NCBI RefSeq assembly: GCF_000517425.1
Contig: NZ_CP006569.1
Coordinates: 248,001 to 312,000 of the forward strand
DNA: 64,000 nucleotides
Origin: Sodalis praecaptivus
Lineage (GTDB): Bacteria > Pseudomonadota > Gammaproteobacteria > Enterobacterales > Enterobacteriaceae
Reading direction: 5' to 3'
Shown in pieces: positions 49,786 through 61,624 of this stretch. Both the position numbers and the translations under genes were made by a program. Position 1 is the first letter of the stretch. Each line of letters starts with the position of its first letter. Below the pieces are notes generated by a model. That model had not been told where the DNA came from. It did no database searches and saw only the letters and a list, made by a program, of their open reading frames with translations.

Positions 49786-49811
49786 AGCAGCCCGTCGGCG
49801 GCTTTTTTTTT
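49786..49811 (+). terminator. Terminator-like hairpin in the 16S-23S spacer
   Basis: A 7-bp stem with one A-G mismatch (49786-49792 with 49797-49803), loop CGTC, then nine T residues, between 16S and tRNA-Glu. It looks like an intrinsic terminator inside the rRNA transcript; antitermination would have to override it. Confidence 0.6.
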
Positions 49812-49826
49812 ATGCCGATTTTTCGT

Positions 49827-49902
49827 GTCCCCTTCGTCTAGTGGCCTAGGACACTGCCCTTTCACGGCGGTAACAGGGGTTCGAACCCCCTAGGGGACGC
49901 CA
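49827..49902 (+). tRNA. gltU: tRNA-Glu (anticodon TTC)
   Basis: 76 nt including encoded CCA, nearly identical to E. coli tRNA-Glu. Acceptor GTCCCCT pairs with AGGGGAC, anticodon loop CTTTCAC, T loop TTCGAAC. It lies in the 16S-23S spacer, as in rrnB, C, E and G of E. coli. Confidence 0.97.
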
Positions 49903-50294
49903 CTTTGCTTTTTATTTCAGAGCGCGTTTATCGAGCGCGCTGCGAAATACCGCTCTTTAACAATCCGGAACAAGCTGAAAATTTGAAACACATGCTGAAG
50001 CGCAAACTCAGTATGCGAGTCTCTCAAACGAAGTAAGCAAACCTGAGATAACGCGTAAGCGTTATCACTGTAGCGCGACAGGCCTTGTCGTCTCCGTGGC
50101 GTCTTCACAGACGACGCCGGGTCTCGCCAGTATGGCGACACTCGAGCGAGACGGCGCGAACGGCTGAAAGCCCAGGCGCACGGCACGCAGGCACCGCAGT
50201 GGACTTGATGTCCATGAGGATGCCGAGTACCGCGCAACGCCGGATTTCGGTCGTGCAGCCCGTCGGACAAGGTGCAAACAGCTCAGGGTTGTGA
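49903..50294 (+). other. tRNA-Glu to 23S spacer
   Basis: 392 bp of processed spacer. It contains boxA (49951-49962), processing-stem sequence next to 23S and a G+C-rich block (about 50070-50275) of paired segments with no E. coli equivalent that I recognise. No protein gene is credible here. Confidence 0.6.
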
Positions 50295-53197
<2,903 letters not shown>

Positions 53198-53481
53198 ACA
53201 ACACCTGAGCTGTTTGAGAGCGAGCGTGAGACGAGAGCGAAAGCGAACGTTGACGCTCAAAGCGCAGGCGGATGACACCGCCGACACCCGCGCCAACCGC
53301 AGGCCAGATATGGCCGCGAAAGGCATAAGCCACACCGACCCCGGTGCGGCGGCAGGGCGTGCAGCGTGCGCAAGAGACAAGACATTATCAGCGATGTTCC
53401 GGATAACGCCCGACGGTCACGTGAGTGAGGGTCGGGCAGCAAGAGCCTTCTGCACGGCGAAAGCGGTGCGGACAACGAATT
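53198..53481 (+). other. Expanded 23S-5S spacer
   Basis: 284 bp between 23S and 5S, much longer than the roughly 90 bp usual in E. coli. G+C-rich, with several self-complementary stretches and no credible gene. Confidence 0.65.
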
Positions 53482-53601
53482 TGCCTGGCGGCACTAGCGC
53501 GGTGGTCCCACCTGACCCCATGCCGAACTCAGAAGTGAAACGCCGTAGCGCCGATGGTAGTGTGGGGTCTCCCCATGCGAGAGTAGGGAACTGCCAGGCA
53601 T
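53482..53601 (+). rRNA. rrf: 5S ribosomal RNA
   Basis: 120 nt from TGCCTGGCGGC to CTGCCAGGCAT. The terminal helix pairs TGCCTGGC with GCCAGGCA. Internal CCCATGCCGAACTCAGAAGT is the conserved loop. Confidence 0.98.
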
Positions 53602-53734
53602 CCAATAGGTTGTGCCGGTTAACGCCGGAACGACAAGCAGTATCAACAGGCAGCGAGAGCTGCAATAAACACCCAGGATGGTCAACAGGCGTCTGACCCC
53701 GCTCATGTTAATCTGGTGTGTGTCATGATTCGGT

Positions 53735-53811
53735 GGTGCGGTAGTTCAGTCGGTTAGAATACCGGCCTGTCACGCCGGGGGTCGCGGGTTCGAGTCCCGT
53801 CCGCACCGCCA
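53735..53811 (+). tRNA. aspT: tRNA-Asp (anticodon GTC)
   Basis: 77 nt including CCA, 133 nt after 5S. Acceptor GGTGCGG pairs with CCGCACC, anticodon loop CTGTCAC, T loop TTCGAGT. Part of the distal region of the rRNA operon, as in E. coli rrnC. Confidence 0.97.
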
Positions 53812-53819
53812 CCCTATTT

Positions 53820-53895
53820 AGGGGCGTAGTTCAATTGGTAGAGCACCGGTCTCCAAAACCGGGTGTTGGGAGTTCGAGTCTCTCCGCCCCTGCCA
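53820..53895 (+). tRNA. trpT: tRNA-Trp (anticodon CCA)
   Basis: 76 nt including CCA, 8 nt after tRNA-Asp. It appears identical to E. coli tRNA-Trp, with anticodon loop CTCCAAA. aspT-trpT in this order is the hallmark of rrnC. Confidence 0.97.
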
Positions 53896-53902
53896 GCCAT
53901 GG

Positions 53903-53934
53903 AAACCCTTCGCATTCGCGAAGGGTTTTTTTTT
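53903..53934 (+). terminator. Terminator of the rRNA-tRNA operon
   Basis: Stem AACCCTTCGC / GCGAAGGGTT (53904-53913 with 53918-53927), loop ATTC, then an unbroken T-run to 53934. Confidence 0.95.
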
Positions 53935-54010
53935 GTCTGTCGTTTCTCCCTGTGCCGACGCCCGGACTAAATCAGCTAAACATATGCACAAAAACACTGA
54001 TCGTTCAGGG

Positions 54011-54026
54011 TGTGATGGCGCTCATC
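54011..54026 (+). promoter_or_regulatory. Candidate CRP site upstream of ytfQ
   Basis: TGTGA, six bases, TCATC fits TGTGAN6TCACA at 8 of 10 positions and lies about 170 bp before a sugar-transport operon. It is a weak single-site match. Confidence 0.35.
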
Positions 54027-54194
54027 ATAATTATTTTCATTTCTATTAAAACTAATTAACACCCACAGGTAACAAGAGAGGTGCGTCCGTTAATCATCCA
54101 GCAATGCTGTCCCAAAAAGCGCCCGGCCATAAGCCGGTGGCGGGAAGCCGGGCGCGCCTCACCTCTGCAAAAATACAAAAATAAGGAAGGTCAC

Positions 54195-55154
54195 ATGATG
54201 GTCAAGCGCATGATAATGGCATTGGCAATAAGCGTTGCCTTGGGTCAGACGGCGCAGGCGGCGGCGCCGGTGGTTGGTTTCTCGCAGATTGGTTCTGAAT
54301 CCGGCTGGCGTTCGGCGGAAACCAAAGTCGCGAAAACCGAAGCGGAAAAGCGCGGTATAACGTTGAAAATCGCCGATGCGCAGCAAAAGCAGGAAAACCA
54401 AATTAAAGCGGTACGCTCCTTTATCGCACAGGGCGTAGACGCCATCTTTATCGCGCCGGTGGTCGCCACCGGCTGGACGCCAGTATTACAGGAAGCCAAG
54501 GAAGCGAAAATCCCCGTGTTTTTGCTAGACCGCATGATAGAGGTCAATGACCCATCGCTGTATACCTCCGCAGTCGCATCTGACAGCGTGCATGAGGGTA
54601 AAGTCGCCGGCGAGTGGCTGGTGAAGGACGTCGGGGATAAAGCCTGTAACGTCGTGGAGCTACAGGGTACGGTCGGCGCCAGCGTTGCTATTAACCGTAA
54701 AAAAGGCTTTGCAGACGGCATCAGCGGGCATTCCAATATAAAAATCATTCGTTCGCAGTCTGGAGACTTCACCCGGAGTAAAGGCAAAGAAGTCATGGAA
54801 AGCTTCATCAAAGCGGAACAAAACGGCAAGAACATTTGCGCCGTTTACGCCCACAACGATGATATGGCAATCGGCGCTATACAGGCGATCAAAGAGGCCG
54901 GTTTGAAACCGGGCTCGCAGATTAAAGTGATCTCAATCGACGGCGTACCGGATATCTTCAAAGCGATGATGAACGGGGAAGCCAATGCAACGGTCGAGTT
55001 GACGCCCAATATGGCCGGTCCGGCATTCGATGCGTTGCTGGCGATGAAGAAAGACGGCAAGGCGCCGCCGAAATTTATCCAGACCGACTCGCGGTTGCTG
55101 TTGCCGGATACGGCCAAGCAGGAATATGACGCCAAGCAGAGCATGGGCTACTGA
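54195..55154 (+). CDS. ytfQ: Galactofuranose-binding protein YtfQ
   Basis: 319 residues from the ATG at 54195 (the next codon is also ATG), behind AAGGAAGG. The signal peptide ends at TAQA. It matches E. coli YtfQ: VGFSQIGSESGWRSAETKVA, ADAQQKQENQIKAVRSFIAQ, IAPVVATGW, ELQGTVGASVAINRKKGF and ELTPNMAGPAFDALL. YtfQ binds galactofuranose, and galactopyranose less well, in the periplasm. First gene of ytfQRT-yjfF. Confidence 0.95.
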   Translation: MMVKRMIMALAISVALGQTAQAAAPVVGFSQIGSESGWRSAETKVAKTEAEKRGITLKIADAQQKQENQIKAVRSFIAQGVDAIFIAPVVATGWTPVLQEAKEAKIPVFLLDRMIEVNDPSLYTSAVASDSVHEGKVAGEWLVKDVGDKACNVVELQGTVGASVAINRKKGFADGISGHSNIKIIRSQSGDFTRSKGKEVMESFIKAEQNGKNICAVYAHNDDMAIGAIQAIKEAGLKPGSQIKVISIDGVPDIFKAMMNGEANATVELTPNMAGPAFDALLAMKKDGKAPPKFIQTDSRLLLPDTAKQEYDAKQSMGY

Positions 55155-55218
55155 CAACGGTGTTGACTTCGCCGCCTGCCACGGTAGCGGCTAGTGTATC
55201 AGTGACGGGGGAAAAGGC

Positions 55219-56739
55219 ATGGCATCCGCACCGCTTCTGGAGCTTAAAGGCGTCAGCGTGGAATTTCCCGGCGTAAAAGCCCTCCAGCAGGTGGACTTTA
55301 CCCTGCATAGCGGCGAGGTAGTGGCGTTGTTGGGTGAAAATGGCGCCGGCAAGTCAACGCTTATCAAAGCGCTGACCGGTGTATACCGGCGCTCGGCCGG
55401 CGAGATCCTGCTTGCCGGCCGGGCGGTGGAGCCCAAGGGTACCGCCGACGCGCAAGCGATGGGCATCGGGACCGTTTATCAAGAGGTGAATCTGCTGCCG
55501 AATCTGTCGGTGGCGGCCAACTTATTCATTGGCCGTGAGCCTGTTTGTTTCGGTTTGGTCTCACATCGGAAAATGAATGCCCGCGCCCGGCAGATTTTGG
55601 CTCAATATGGCTTGGCGGTTGATGTCAGCCAGCCCTTGGCCAATTATTCCATCGCGATACAACAAATCGTGGCTATTGCCCGGGCGGTCGATCTTTCCGC
55701 TCAAGTGTTGATCCTCGACGAGCCCACCGCCAGCCTGGACGCGAATGAAGTGGCGATGCTGCTTGATATACTACGGCAACTGCGCGACAGCGGCGTCGGA
55801 ATGATTTTTGTAACGCATTTTCTCGATCAGGTTTACCAAATCAGCAATCGTATCACCGTACTGCGCAACGGCCAGTTGGTTGGCACCCGCGACGCCGCGA
55901 CGTTGCCGCGGCTTGAACTGGTGCAAATGATGTTGGGCAAAATGTTTAACGAGGCTGACTTGAAACGTTCCGCTCGGCCGGTAAGCCGCGCGGACCCCCT
56001 GGTGTCTTTTCGTCAATACGGCCGCCGCGGTACGGTGGCGCCTTTTGATTTACAGGTGCGGCCCGGGGAGATCGTCGGCCTGGCGGGGCTGCTGGGATCC
56101 GGCCGTACCGAAACGGCGCAGCTGCTGTTTGGTATTAAGCCTGCGGACAGCGGCGAGGCCCGTTTGGCCGGCAAACGTATTCGTCTATCAAACCCGCGCC
56201 GGGCCGCTCATTTGGGTTTCGGTTATTGTCCGGAAGACCGAAAAAATGAGGGTATCATCGGTTCCGCCACGGTGCGAGAAAATATCATTCTAGCGTTACA
56301 GGCACAGCGCGGCTGGTTCCGGCCGCTGCCGCTGCGTGAGCAACTGCGCATCAGCGATGCGTTTATTCGCCTGCTGAGTATCCGCACCCCCGGCCCCGAG
56401 CAGGAGATCCAGTATCTTTCCGGCGGCAATCAGCAAAAAGTGCTGCTATCGCGCTGGTTGGCCACGCAGCCGCGCTTTCTAATCCTCGATGAACCCACCC
56501 GCGGTATCGATCTTGGCGCCCATGCGGATATTATCCGGGCCATCGAGGCGTTATGCGCTGACGGGATGGCGCTACTGGTCATCTCGTCGGAACTGGAGGA
56601 GATGGCCGGGTACGCCGATCGTATCATTGTCCTACGCGATCGTCGGCACGTGGCCGAGCTGGGGTGCCAGCAAATCTCGGTCGCCGGCATTATGCAGGCC
56701 ATCGCCGCGCAACCCGAGGAGGCCGCCCTTGAGCAGTAA
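55219..56739 (+). CDS. ytfR: Sugar ABC ATPase YtfR
   Basis: 506 residues with two ABC domains, as usual for pentose and galactose importers. The first has Walker A GENGAGKST (39-47) and Walker B VLILDEPTASLD. The second has a degenerate P-loop GLLGSGRTE, signature LSGGNQQK and FLILDEPTRGID. It powers YtfT-YjfF. The stop overlaps the ytfT start by 11 nt. Confidence 0.95.
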   Translation: MASAPLLELKGVSVEFPGVKALQQVDFTLHSGEVVALLGENGAGKSTLIKALTGVYRRSAGEILLAGRAVEPKGTADAQAMGIGTVYQEVNLLPNLSVAANLFIGREPVCFGLVSHRKMNARARQILAQYGLAVDVSQPLANYSIAIQQIVAIARAVDLSAQVLILDEPTASLDANEVAMLLDILRQLRDSGVGMIFVTHFLDQVYQISNRITVLRNGQLVGTRDAATLPRLELVQMMLGKMFNEADLKRSARPVSRADPLVSFRQYGRRGTVAPFDLQVRPGEIVGLAGLLGSGRTETAQLLFGIKPADSGEARLAGKRIRLSNPRRAAHLGFGYCPEDRKNEGIIGSATVRENIILALQAQRGWFRPLPLREQLRISDAFIRLLSIRTPGPEQEIQYLSGGNQQKVLLSRWLATQPRFLILDEPTRGIDLGAHADIIRAIEALCADGMALLVISSELEEMAGYADRIIVLRDRRHVAELGCQQISVAGIMQAIAAQPEEAALEQ

Positions 56740-57745
56740 ACCTTTGTCCACGCCGGCCGGCGCGCGGCGGATACGCTGGAGCATGCCCTCTGGCAGCACG
56801 CAATGCCTGGCGCTGCTGGCTATCTTGATTATTGACGGCCTGGTCTCGCCGCATTTTTTCTCGTTACATATTCAGGACGGCAGGCTGTTCGGCAGCGTAA
56901 TCGACATCATCAATCGCGGCGCGCCGGTGGCTCTCCTGGCGCTGGGTATGACGCTGGTTATCGCCACCGGCGGTATTGACCTGTCCGTCGGGGCGGTCAT
57001 GGCAATCGCCGGGGCGGTGGCGGCGACGCTTATCGATCATCACGTATCGCTACCGGTGGCGCTGGGAGCAGCCTTAGTCGCCGGGGTCGTGTGCGGGCTC
57101 TGGAACGGTTTTCTCATCGCCGTACTGGGGATGCAACCCATCGTCGCCACGCTGATTCTGATGGTTGCCGGCCGCGGTGTGGCGCAACTGATTACCGAAG
57201 GCCAAATCGTGACCTTCGATAATGCGGCGTTCGGCAAAATCGGCCACGGGGCGCTGTTATGGTTACCGGTACCGGTGATCATCGCCGTCGCCATGCTGCT
57301 GTTGTTATGGGTGCTGACCCGCAAAACCGCGCTGGGGCTGTTTATCGAGGCGGCCGGCATCAACATCCGTTCGGCGCATAACGCGGGGGTCAATACCCGT
57401 CTGGTGCTGATGGTCGTGTATATGCTGTGTGGGCTATGTGCCGCCGTGGCCGGTATTATCATTACCGCCGACATTCAGGGGGCGGATGCTAACAATGCCG
57501 GACTGTGGCTGGAGCTGGACGCCATATTAGCCGTGGTTATCGGCGGCGGCTCGTTGTTGGGCGGCCGTTTTCATCTGCTGCTATCGCTGGTGGGGGCGCT
57601 CATTCTTCAGGGCATGAATACCGGTATCTTGCTTTCCGGCTATCAGCCCGAATTCAACCTGGTCGTGAAAGCGATTGTGGTGCTGCTGGTTCTAATGGTG
57701 CAGTCGCCGCGGATGTCGCTGTCGATGTTGCGGAGGCGCCACTAA
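56729..57745 (+). CDS. ytfT: Sugar ABC permease YtfT (TTG start)
   Basis: 338 residues if translation starts at TTG 56729, placed 7 nt after GAGGAGG and overlapping the end of ytfR. This gives the E. coli length (341). BPD_transp_2 family: [63 protein letters not shown] and VVIGGGSLLGGRF. About eight to ten membrane spans. Confidence 0.92.
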   Translation: MSSKPLSTPAGARRIRWSMPSGSTQCLALLAILIIDGLVSPHFFSLHIQDGRLFGSVIDIINRGAPVALLALGMTLVIATGGIDLSVGAVMAIAGAVAATLIDHHVSLPVALGAALVAGVVCGLWNGFLIAVLGMQPIVATLILMVAGRGVAQLITEGQIVTFDNAAFGKIGHGALLWLPVPVIIAVAMLLLLWVLTRKTALGLFIEAAGINIRSAHNAGVNTRLVLMVVYMLCGLCAAVAGIIITADIQGADANNAGLWLELDAILAVVIGGGSLLGGRFHLLLSLVGALILQGMNTGILLSGYQPEFNLVVKAIVVLLVLMVQSPRMSLSMLRRRH

Positions 57746-58785
57746 TGCTGAAACGTAATTTGCCGTTGGCGTTTACTATCTTGGTTTTCATTGCCGGTTA
57801 CCTGTACTGTCTGAGCCAATATCCGGGCTTTGCCTCCACGCGGGTCATTGGCGATCTGCTAACGGATAACGCGTTTTTGGGGATTGTGGCGGTGGGGATG
57901 ACCTTTGTGATCCTCTCCGGCGGTATTGATTTGTCGGTTGGCTCGACAATTGCGTTTACCGGCGTACTGCTGGCGAAAATGATTGGAGAATATGGCATTC
58001 CCCCCGGATTGGCCTTCATTATTGTGCTGGCGCTGGGCGCGCTGTATGGCGCTCTGACCGGTTGGATTATTGATGCTCTGCGGTTACCGGCGTTTATCAT
58101 CACCCTGGCCAGTATGTTTTTCCTGCGCGGCATGAGTTTTATTTTGTCGCGGGAGTCGGTCCCTATCGTTCACCCGTGGTATGACCTGCTGGCTAACTAT
58201 GCCTGGCGGCTGCCCGGCGGCGGCAGGCTCACTTTGTTGGCGCTTATCATGTTGCTGGTAGTGGCGGTGGGGGTAGTGCTGGCGCACCGCACACGCTTTG
58301 GCCATAACGTCTACGCCATGGGCGGTAACGGTTACTCCACCGCCCTGATGGGGGTGCCGGTAACAAGCACGACGGTGCGGATATATATGCTGTCGAGTTT
58401 CCTGGCGGTGCTGTCGGGCATCGTCTTTTCTCTTTACACCTCGGCGGGTTATGCTCTGGCTGCGAGCGGCGTGGAGCTAGACGCTATCGCGGCGGTGGTT
58501 ATCGGCGGAACGCTACTGACCGGCGGCGTCGGTACCTTGCTGGGTACGCTGTTTGGCGTGATGATTCAAGGATTGATCCAAACCTATATCACCTTTGACG
58601 GGACGCTCAGCTCCTGGTGGACCAAGATCGTCATAGGGATTCTGCTATTCGGCTTTATCGGTCTGCAAAAAGGCTTAAACGCGTTCTGGCTGGCGCGCCG
58701 TGGAAACGGTAACGCAGTGGCGATTCGGGCCGCACCGCTGAGCGGCGCCACGCCGGCCGGGCCAGCGCGACGCGGATCGTCATAG
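57745..58785 (+). CDS. yjfF: Sugar ABC permease YjfF
   Basis: 346 residues from ATG 57745, which overlaps the ytfT stop by one base. It is the partner permease: [58 protein letters not shown] and [20 protein letters not shown]. It has a longer, Ala/Gly-rich tail than E. coli YjfF (331 aa), and its stop overlaps the convergent hdfR gene by 6 nt. Confidence 0.93.
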   Translation: MLKRNLPLAFTILVFIAGYLYCLSQYPGFASTRVIGDLLTDNAFLGIVAVGMTFVILSGGIDLSVGSTIAFTGVLLAKMIGEYGIPPGLAFIIVLALGALYGALTGWIIDALRLPAFIITLASMFFLRGMSFILSRESVPIVHPWYDLLANYAWRLPGGGRLTLLALIMLLVVAVGVVLAHRTRFGHNVYAMGGNGYSTALMGVPVTSTTVRIYMLSSFLAVLSGIVFSLYTSAGYALAASGVELDAIAAVVIGGTLLTGGVGTLLGTLFGVMIQGLIQTYITFDGTLSSWWTKIVIGILLFGFIGLQKGLNAFWLARRGNGNAVAIRAAPLSGATPAGPARRGSS

Positions 58786-59604
58786 CACGGCGGTTTTCAG
58801 CAGTTGCCGAATCATCGGACGCTGATCGCTGTTTTGCAGCCATACCGCGTACAGCGGGCGTACAATGGTTGGCACATCGCTAACGGGCCGCAAATCCGGA
58901 AACCGCTGCGCCCAATGGCTGGGCAAAAAGGCGCAGGCGGCGGTGACCTGTAATAGCTGGCGCGTTAATTGCGCCGAGGTGGTGGTGACGAGCGGCGCCT
59001 GCTGATTAAGCTGCAACCGGTTTTCGTGCGTATGAAAATCGGCTCCCCATTCAAGCTGTATATAAGGTCGCTTATCGTTAACCGGTTCGCCGCCGCTGGC
59101 ATCGGCGAACAGCGTCAGGGAAAAGCTGCCAAGCTGCTGGCTGGTCAACTCCTCCATTTTTGGCGCTTCGGTGGTAATCATTAAATCCAGCTGGCGTTCG
59201 TGCAGCTCTTTAATCAGCCCCTGGCGCAGGGCAATGCGCGCCTCCAGCTGGAGGTCCGGCCACTGTTTATAAAGATTTTGCAGCCAATCTCCCAGCCACG
59301 CTTCCCACAGCGATGCGCTGGCGCCAATGGACAGCGGATTGTGCTGCAAGGAGCGCGTCACTTCCTGCTTGGCGACCTGCCAGGTGATCATCAGATTTTC
59401 GGCATAGGGCAACAGGCGTTCCCCCGCCGCGGTCAGGCGAATATTATTCCTATGACGGGTAAACAGGCTTACGCCCAGCTGGGTTTCCAACTGGCGGATG
59501 CGAAAGCTGACCGCTGATTGTGTCAGATAAAGCGCTTCCGCCGCTCGCCCGAAATGTCGGGTACGGCTTACCTCCAAGAATGTTTTCAGTAATTCCGTGT
59601 CCAC
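58780..59604 (-). CDS. hdfR: LysR-type regulator HdfR
   Basis: 274 residues from a GTG at 59604 that codes for the E. coli-like start (M/V)[24 protein letters not shown] precedes it. [23 protein letters not shown]. The middle of the sensor domain is family-typical ([30 protein letters not shown]). HdfR represses the flagellar master operon flhDC in E. coli. It ends [10 protein letters not shown], a few residues before the E. coli end, exactly where the ytf genes abut. Confidence 0.94.
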   Translation of the reverse strand: MDTELLKTFLEVSRTRHFGRAAEALYLTQSAVSFRIRQLETQLGVSLFTRHRNNIRLTAAGERLLPYAENLMITWQVAKQEVTRSLQHNPLSIGASASLWEAWLGDWLQNLYKQWPDLQLEARIALRQGLIKELHERQLDLMITTEAPKMEELTSQQLGSFSLTLFADASGGEPVNDKRPYIQLEWGADFHTHENRLQLNQQAPLVTTTSAQLTRQLLQVTAACAFLPSHWAQRFPDLRPVSDVPTIVRPLYAVWLQNSDQRPMIRQLLKTAVL

Positions 59605-59724
59605 TGCGCTCTCCAAAAAAATTTTGTCGTACTGATTAAAATGTTTCGTTTTACAGAAAGTCAACCCTAACTAATACTCCGCGCCATAAACAGCATGGCT
59701 TATGTAGAGATGGGAGCGCGTAAG

Positions 59725-60063
59725 ATGGCGGACAGCTTTTTTACTTCTAATCGTTATTTTGATAACAAAAATTATCCTCGCGGCTTCTCCCGGCATGGTC
59801 ATTTCACCATTCGGGAAGCGCAGTTATTGGAGCGTTGCGGCCATGCCTACAATGATTTGGACAGCGGCAAACGGGAACCTGTAACCGATGAAGAGCGGCA
59901 GTTTGTTGCGGTGTGCCACGGTGAACTTGCCCCCGCCAACGAACATGAGAAGGTCTGGTTCAAATACATAGAGCATACTCGCCGCCCCAAGCGTTTTCAT
60001 ACCCTTTCCGGCGGTAAACCACAGATGGATGTGGTGGAAGACTACACCGACACTGAAGATTGA
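59725..60063 (+). CDS. maoP: Macrodomain Ori organisation protein MaoP (YifE)
   Basis: 112 residues from the ATG at 59725, matching E. coli Yif[41 protein letters not shown] and [14 protein letters not shown]. MaoP acts with the maoS DNA site to organise the Ori macrodomain. I did not find maoS by eye. It is divergent from hdfR, as in E. coli. Confidence 0.95.
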   Translation: MADSFFTSNRYFDNKNYPRGFSRHGHFTIREAQLLERCGHAYNDLDSGKREPVTDEERQFVAVCHGELAPANEHEKVWFKYIEHTRRPKRFHTLSGGKPQMDVVEDYTDTED

Positions 60064-60068
60064 TAAAG

Positions 60069-60090
60069 AAGGGGCTGCGGCCCCTTTGTT
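60069..60090. terminator. Terminator between maoP and comM
   Basis: Hairpin AAGGGGC / GCCCCTT with TGCG loop between two convergent genes, A-rich on the left and T-rich on the right, so it could serve both directions. Confidence 0.75.
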
Positions 60091-60097
60091 CTAACGC

Positions 60098-61624
60098 TTA
60101 TTCCCGCTGTTGCCACAGCTCGTGCAGCAGCCGGTCGATACAGCGATAGCTGAGGGCTTCCGCCAGGTGATTCCGGCTAATTTGGGCCTCACCCGCCAGA
60201 TCCGCCAGTGTACGCGCTACTTTTAATAACCGATGCCAGGCGCGTACCGACAATCCCAGCGACGTTAATGCATTTTCCAGAAACTGGCCATCGGCCTCCG
60301 ATAAAGGGCACCATTGCGCAAGCTGCGTATTGCTTAGCCGAGCGTTAAGGCTCTGCGCGCGCGCTAACTGAATGGCGCGCGCCGCCATGACCCGTGCACG
60401 CACGGTCGCGCTGTCTTCGCCGGGCGGCGGGCGGCGGCGCAACGACCCCGGCGGCAGCAGCGGAACCTCCACCGACAGATCGAAGCGATCCAGAAACGGC
60501 CCCGACAGGCGATTCAGATAGCGCAGGATCTCAGCCGGCCCGCAGCGGGCATGTACCCCGCTGCGATCGCCGGAAGGGCTGGGGTTCATGGCCGCCACCA
60601 GTTGAAAACGCGCCGGCAGGCAAACGCTGGCCTGAACCCGCGCGATGTGGATTTCACCCGTTTCCAGCGGCTCGCGCAGCGCATCGAGCACCCGCCGCTG
60701 AAACTCCGGCAGCTCGTCAAGAAACAGTACGCCGTTATGGGCCAGCGAGATCTCGCCGGGGCGCGGGAAGGTGCCGCCGCCGACCAGTGCGGCCATCGTC
60801 GTGCTGTGATGGGGGGCGCGAAAAGGACGCTGCCGCCAATGGCGTCTGGCGGTGCTGACGCTGACCAGACTGGTAATGGCGGCGGTTTCCATCGCCTCGT
60901 TATCCGTTAACGGCGGCAGCAGCCCCGGTAATCGGCTCGCCAGCATGGTTTTCCCGGTACCCGGCGGCCCTATCAGCAATAAATTGTGGCCGCCGGCCGC
61001 GGCGATTTCCAGCGCGCGTCGGGCCTGCTGCTGGCCGATAACCTCGGCCAAATCGCTGCCGTCTGACGGCGCTGGTCGGGTATCCGTCGTGGGGTCGGCG
61101 ATGATCAAAGAGCCGTTGCCCTGCAAAAAGCGGCACACCTGCTGTAGACAGCCGGCGAGGCACGCCTGGCTGCCCGGCAGCAGCGCGATTTCTTCGCGGT
61201 TGGCCTGCGGCAGGATTAGCTGCCGACCGTCGCCCGCCGCGCCGTGGGCGGCCGGAATAGCGCCATAAACCCCCCGCAGCTCCCCGGCCAGCGACAGTTC
61301 GCCAAGAAACTCATAAGGTTTGAGCCGCATGCCGGGGATCTGTTGCGTCGCCGCGAGGATTGACAGCGCGACCGGCAAGTCGTAGCGCGCCCCCTCTTTC
61401 GGCAGATCCGCCGGCGCCAGGCTGACGGTGATACGTCGGGCGGGGAATTGATAGCCGCTGTTAAGAATGGCGCTGCGCACCCGATCCCGTGACGCGCGCA
61501 CGGTACTTTCCGGCAGACCCACCAGGGTGAAGGCGGGCAACCCCTTTCCCACATGTGCCTCCACCGTGATAGACGGCGCCTGGATGCCGATTAGCCCGCG
61601 GGTGTAAATTGTCGCCAGTGCCAT
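60098..61624 (-). CDS. comM: Mg chelatase-like ATPase YifB (ComM)
   Basis: 508 residues from the ATG at 61624, which follows AAAGGAGAG. Lon-like ChlI N-terminal domain (ITVSLAPADLPKEGARYDLP), then an AAA+ core: Walker A GPPGTGKTMLAS, HNGVLFLDELPEF (Walker B), and AMNPSPSGDRSG. The C-terminal Mg-chelatase domain has RAWHRLLKVARTLADLAG. ComM is a hexameric helicase that drives branch migration during natural transformation. It lies between maoP and ilv, as in E. coli. Confidence 0.95.
   Translation of the reverse strand: MALATIYTRGLIGIQAPSITVEAHVGKGLPAFTLVGLPESTVRASRDRVRSAILNSGYQFPARRITVSLAPADLPKEGARYDLPVALSILAATQQIPGMRLKPYEFLGELSLAGELRGVYGAIPAAHGAAGDGRQLILPQANREEIALLPGSQACLAGCLQQVCRFLQGNGSLIIADPTTDTRPAPSDGSDLAEVIGQQQARRALEIAAAGGHNLLLIGPPGTGKTMLASRLPGLLPPLTDNEAMETAAITSLVSVSTARRHWRQRPFRAPHHSTTMAALVGGGTFPRPGEISLAHNGVLFLDELPEFQRRVLDALREPLETGEIHIARVQASVCLPARFQLVAAMNPSPSGDRSGVHARCGPAEILRYLNRLSGPFLDRFDLSVEVPLLPPGSLRRRPPPGEDSATVRARVMAARAIQLARAQSLNARLSNTQLAQWCPLSEADGQFLENALTSLGLSVRAWHRLLKVARTLADLAGEAQISRNHLAEALSYRCIDRLLHELWQQRE

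Noticed and set aside
53214-53696. 160-codon frame across the 23S-5S spacer and 5S gene
   Set aside because: It covers a structural RNA and a spacer, so coding is not credible. Other long frames inside the 16S and 23S genes were dismissed for the same reason.
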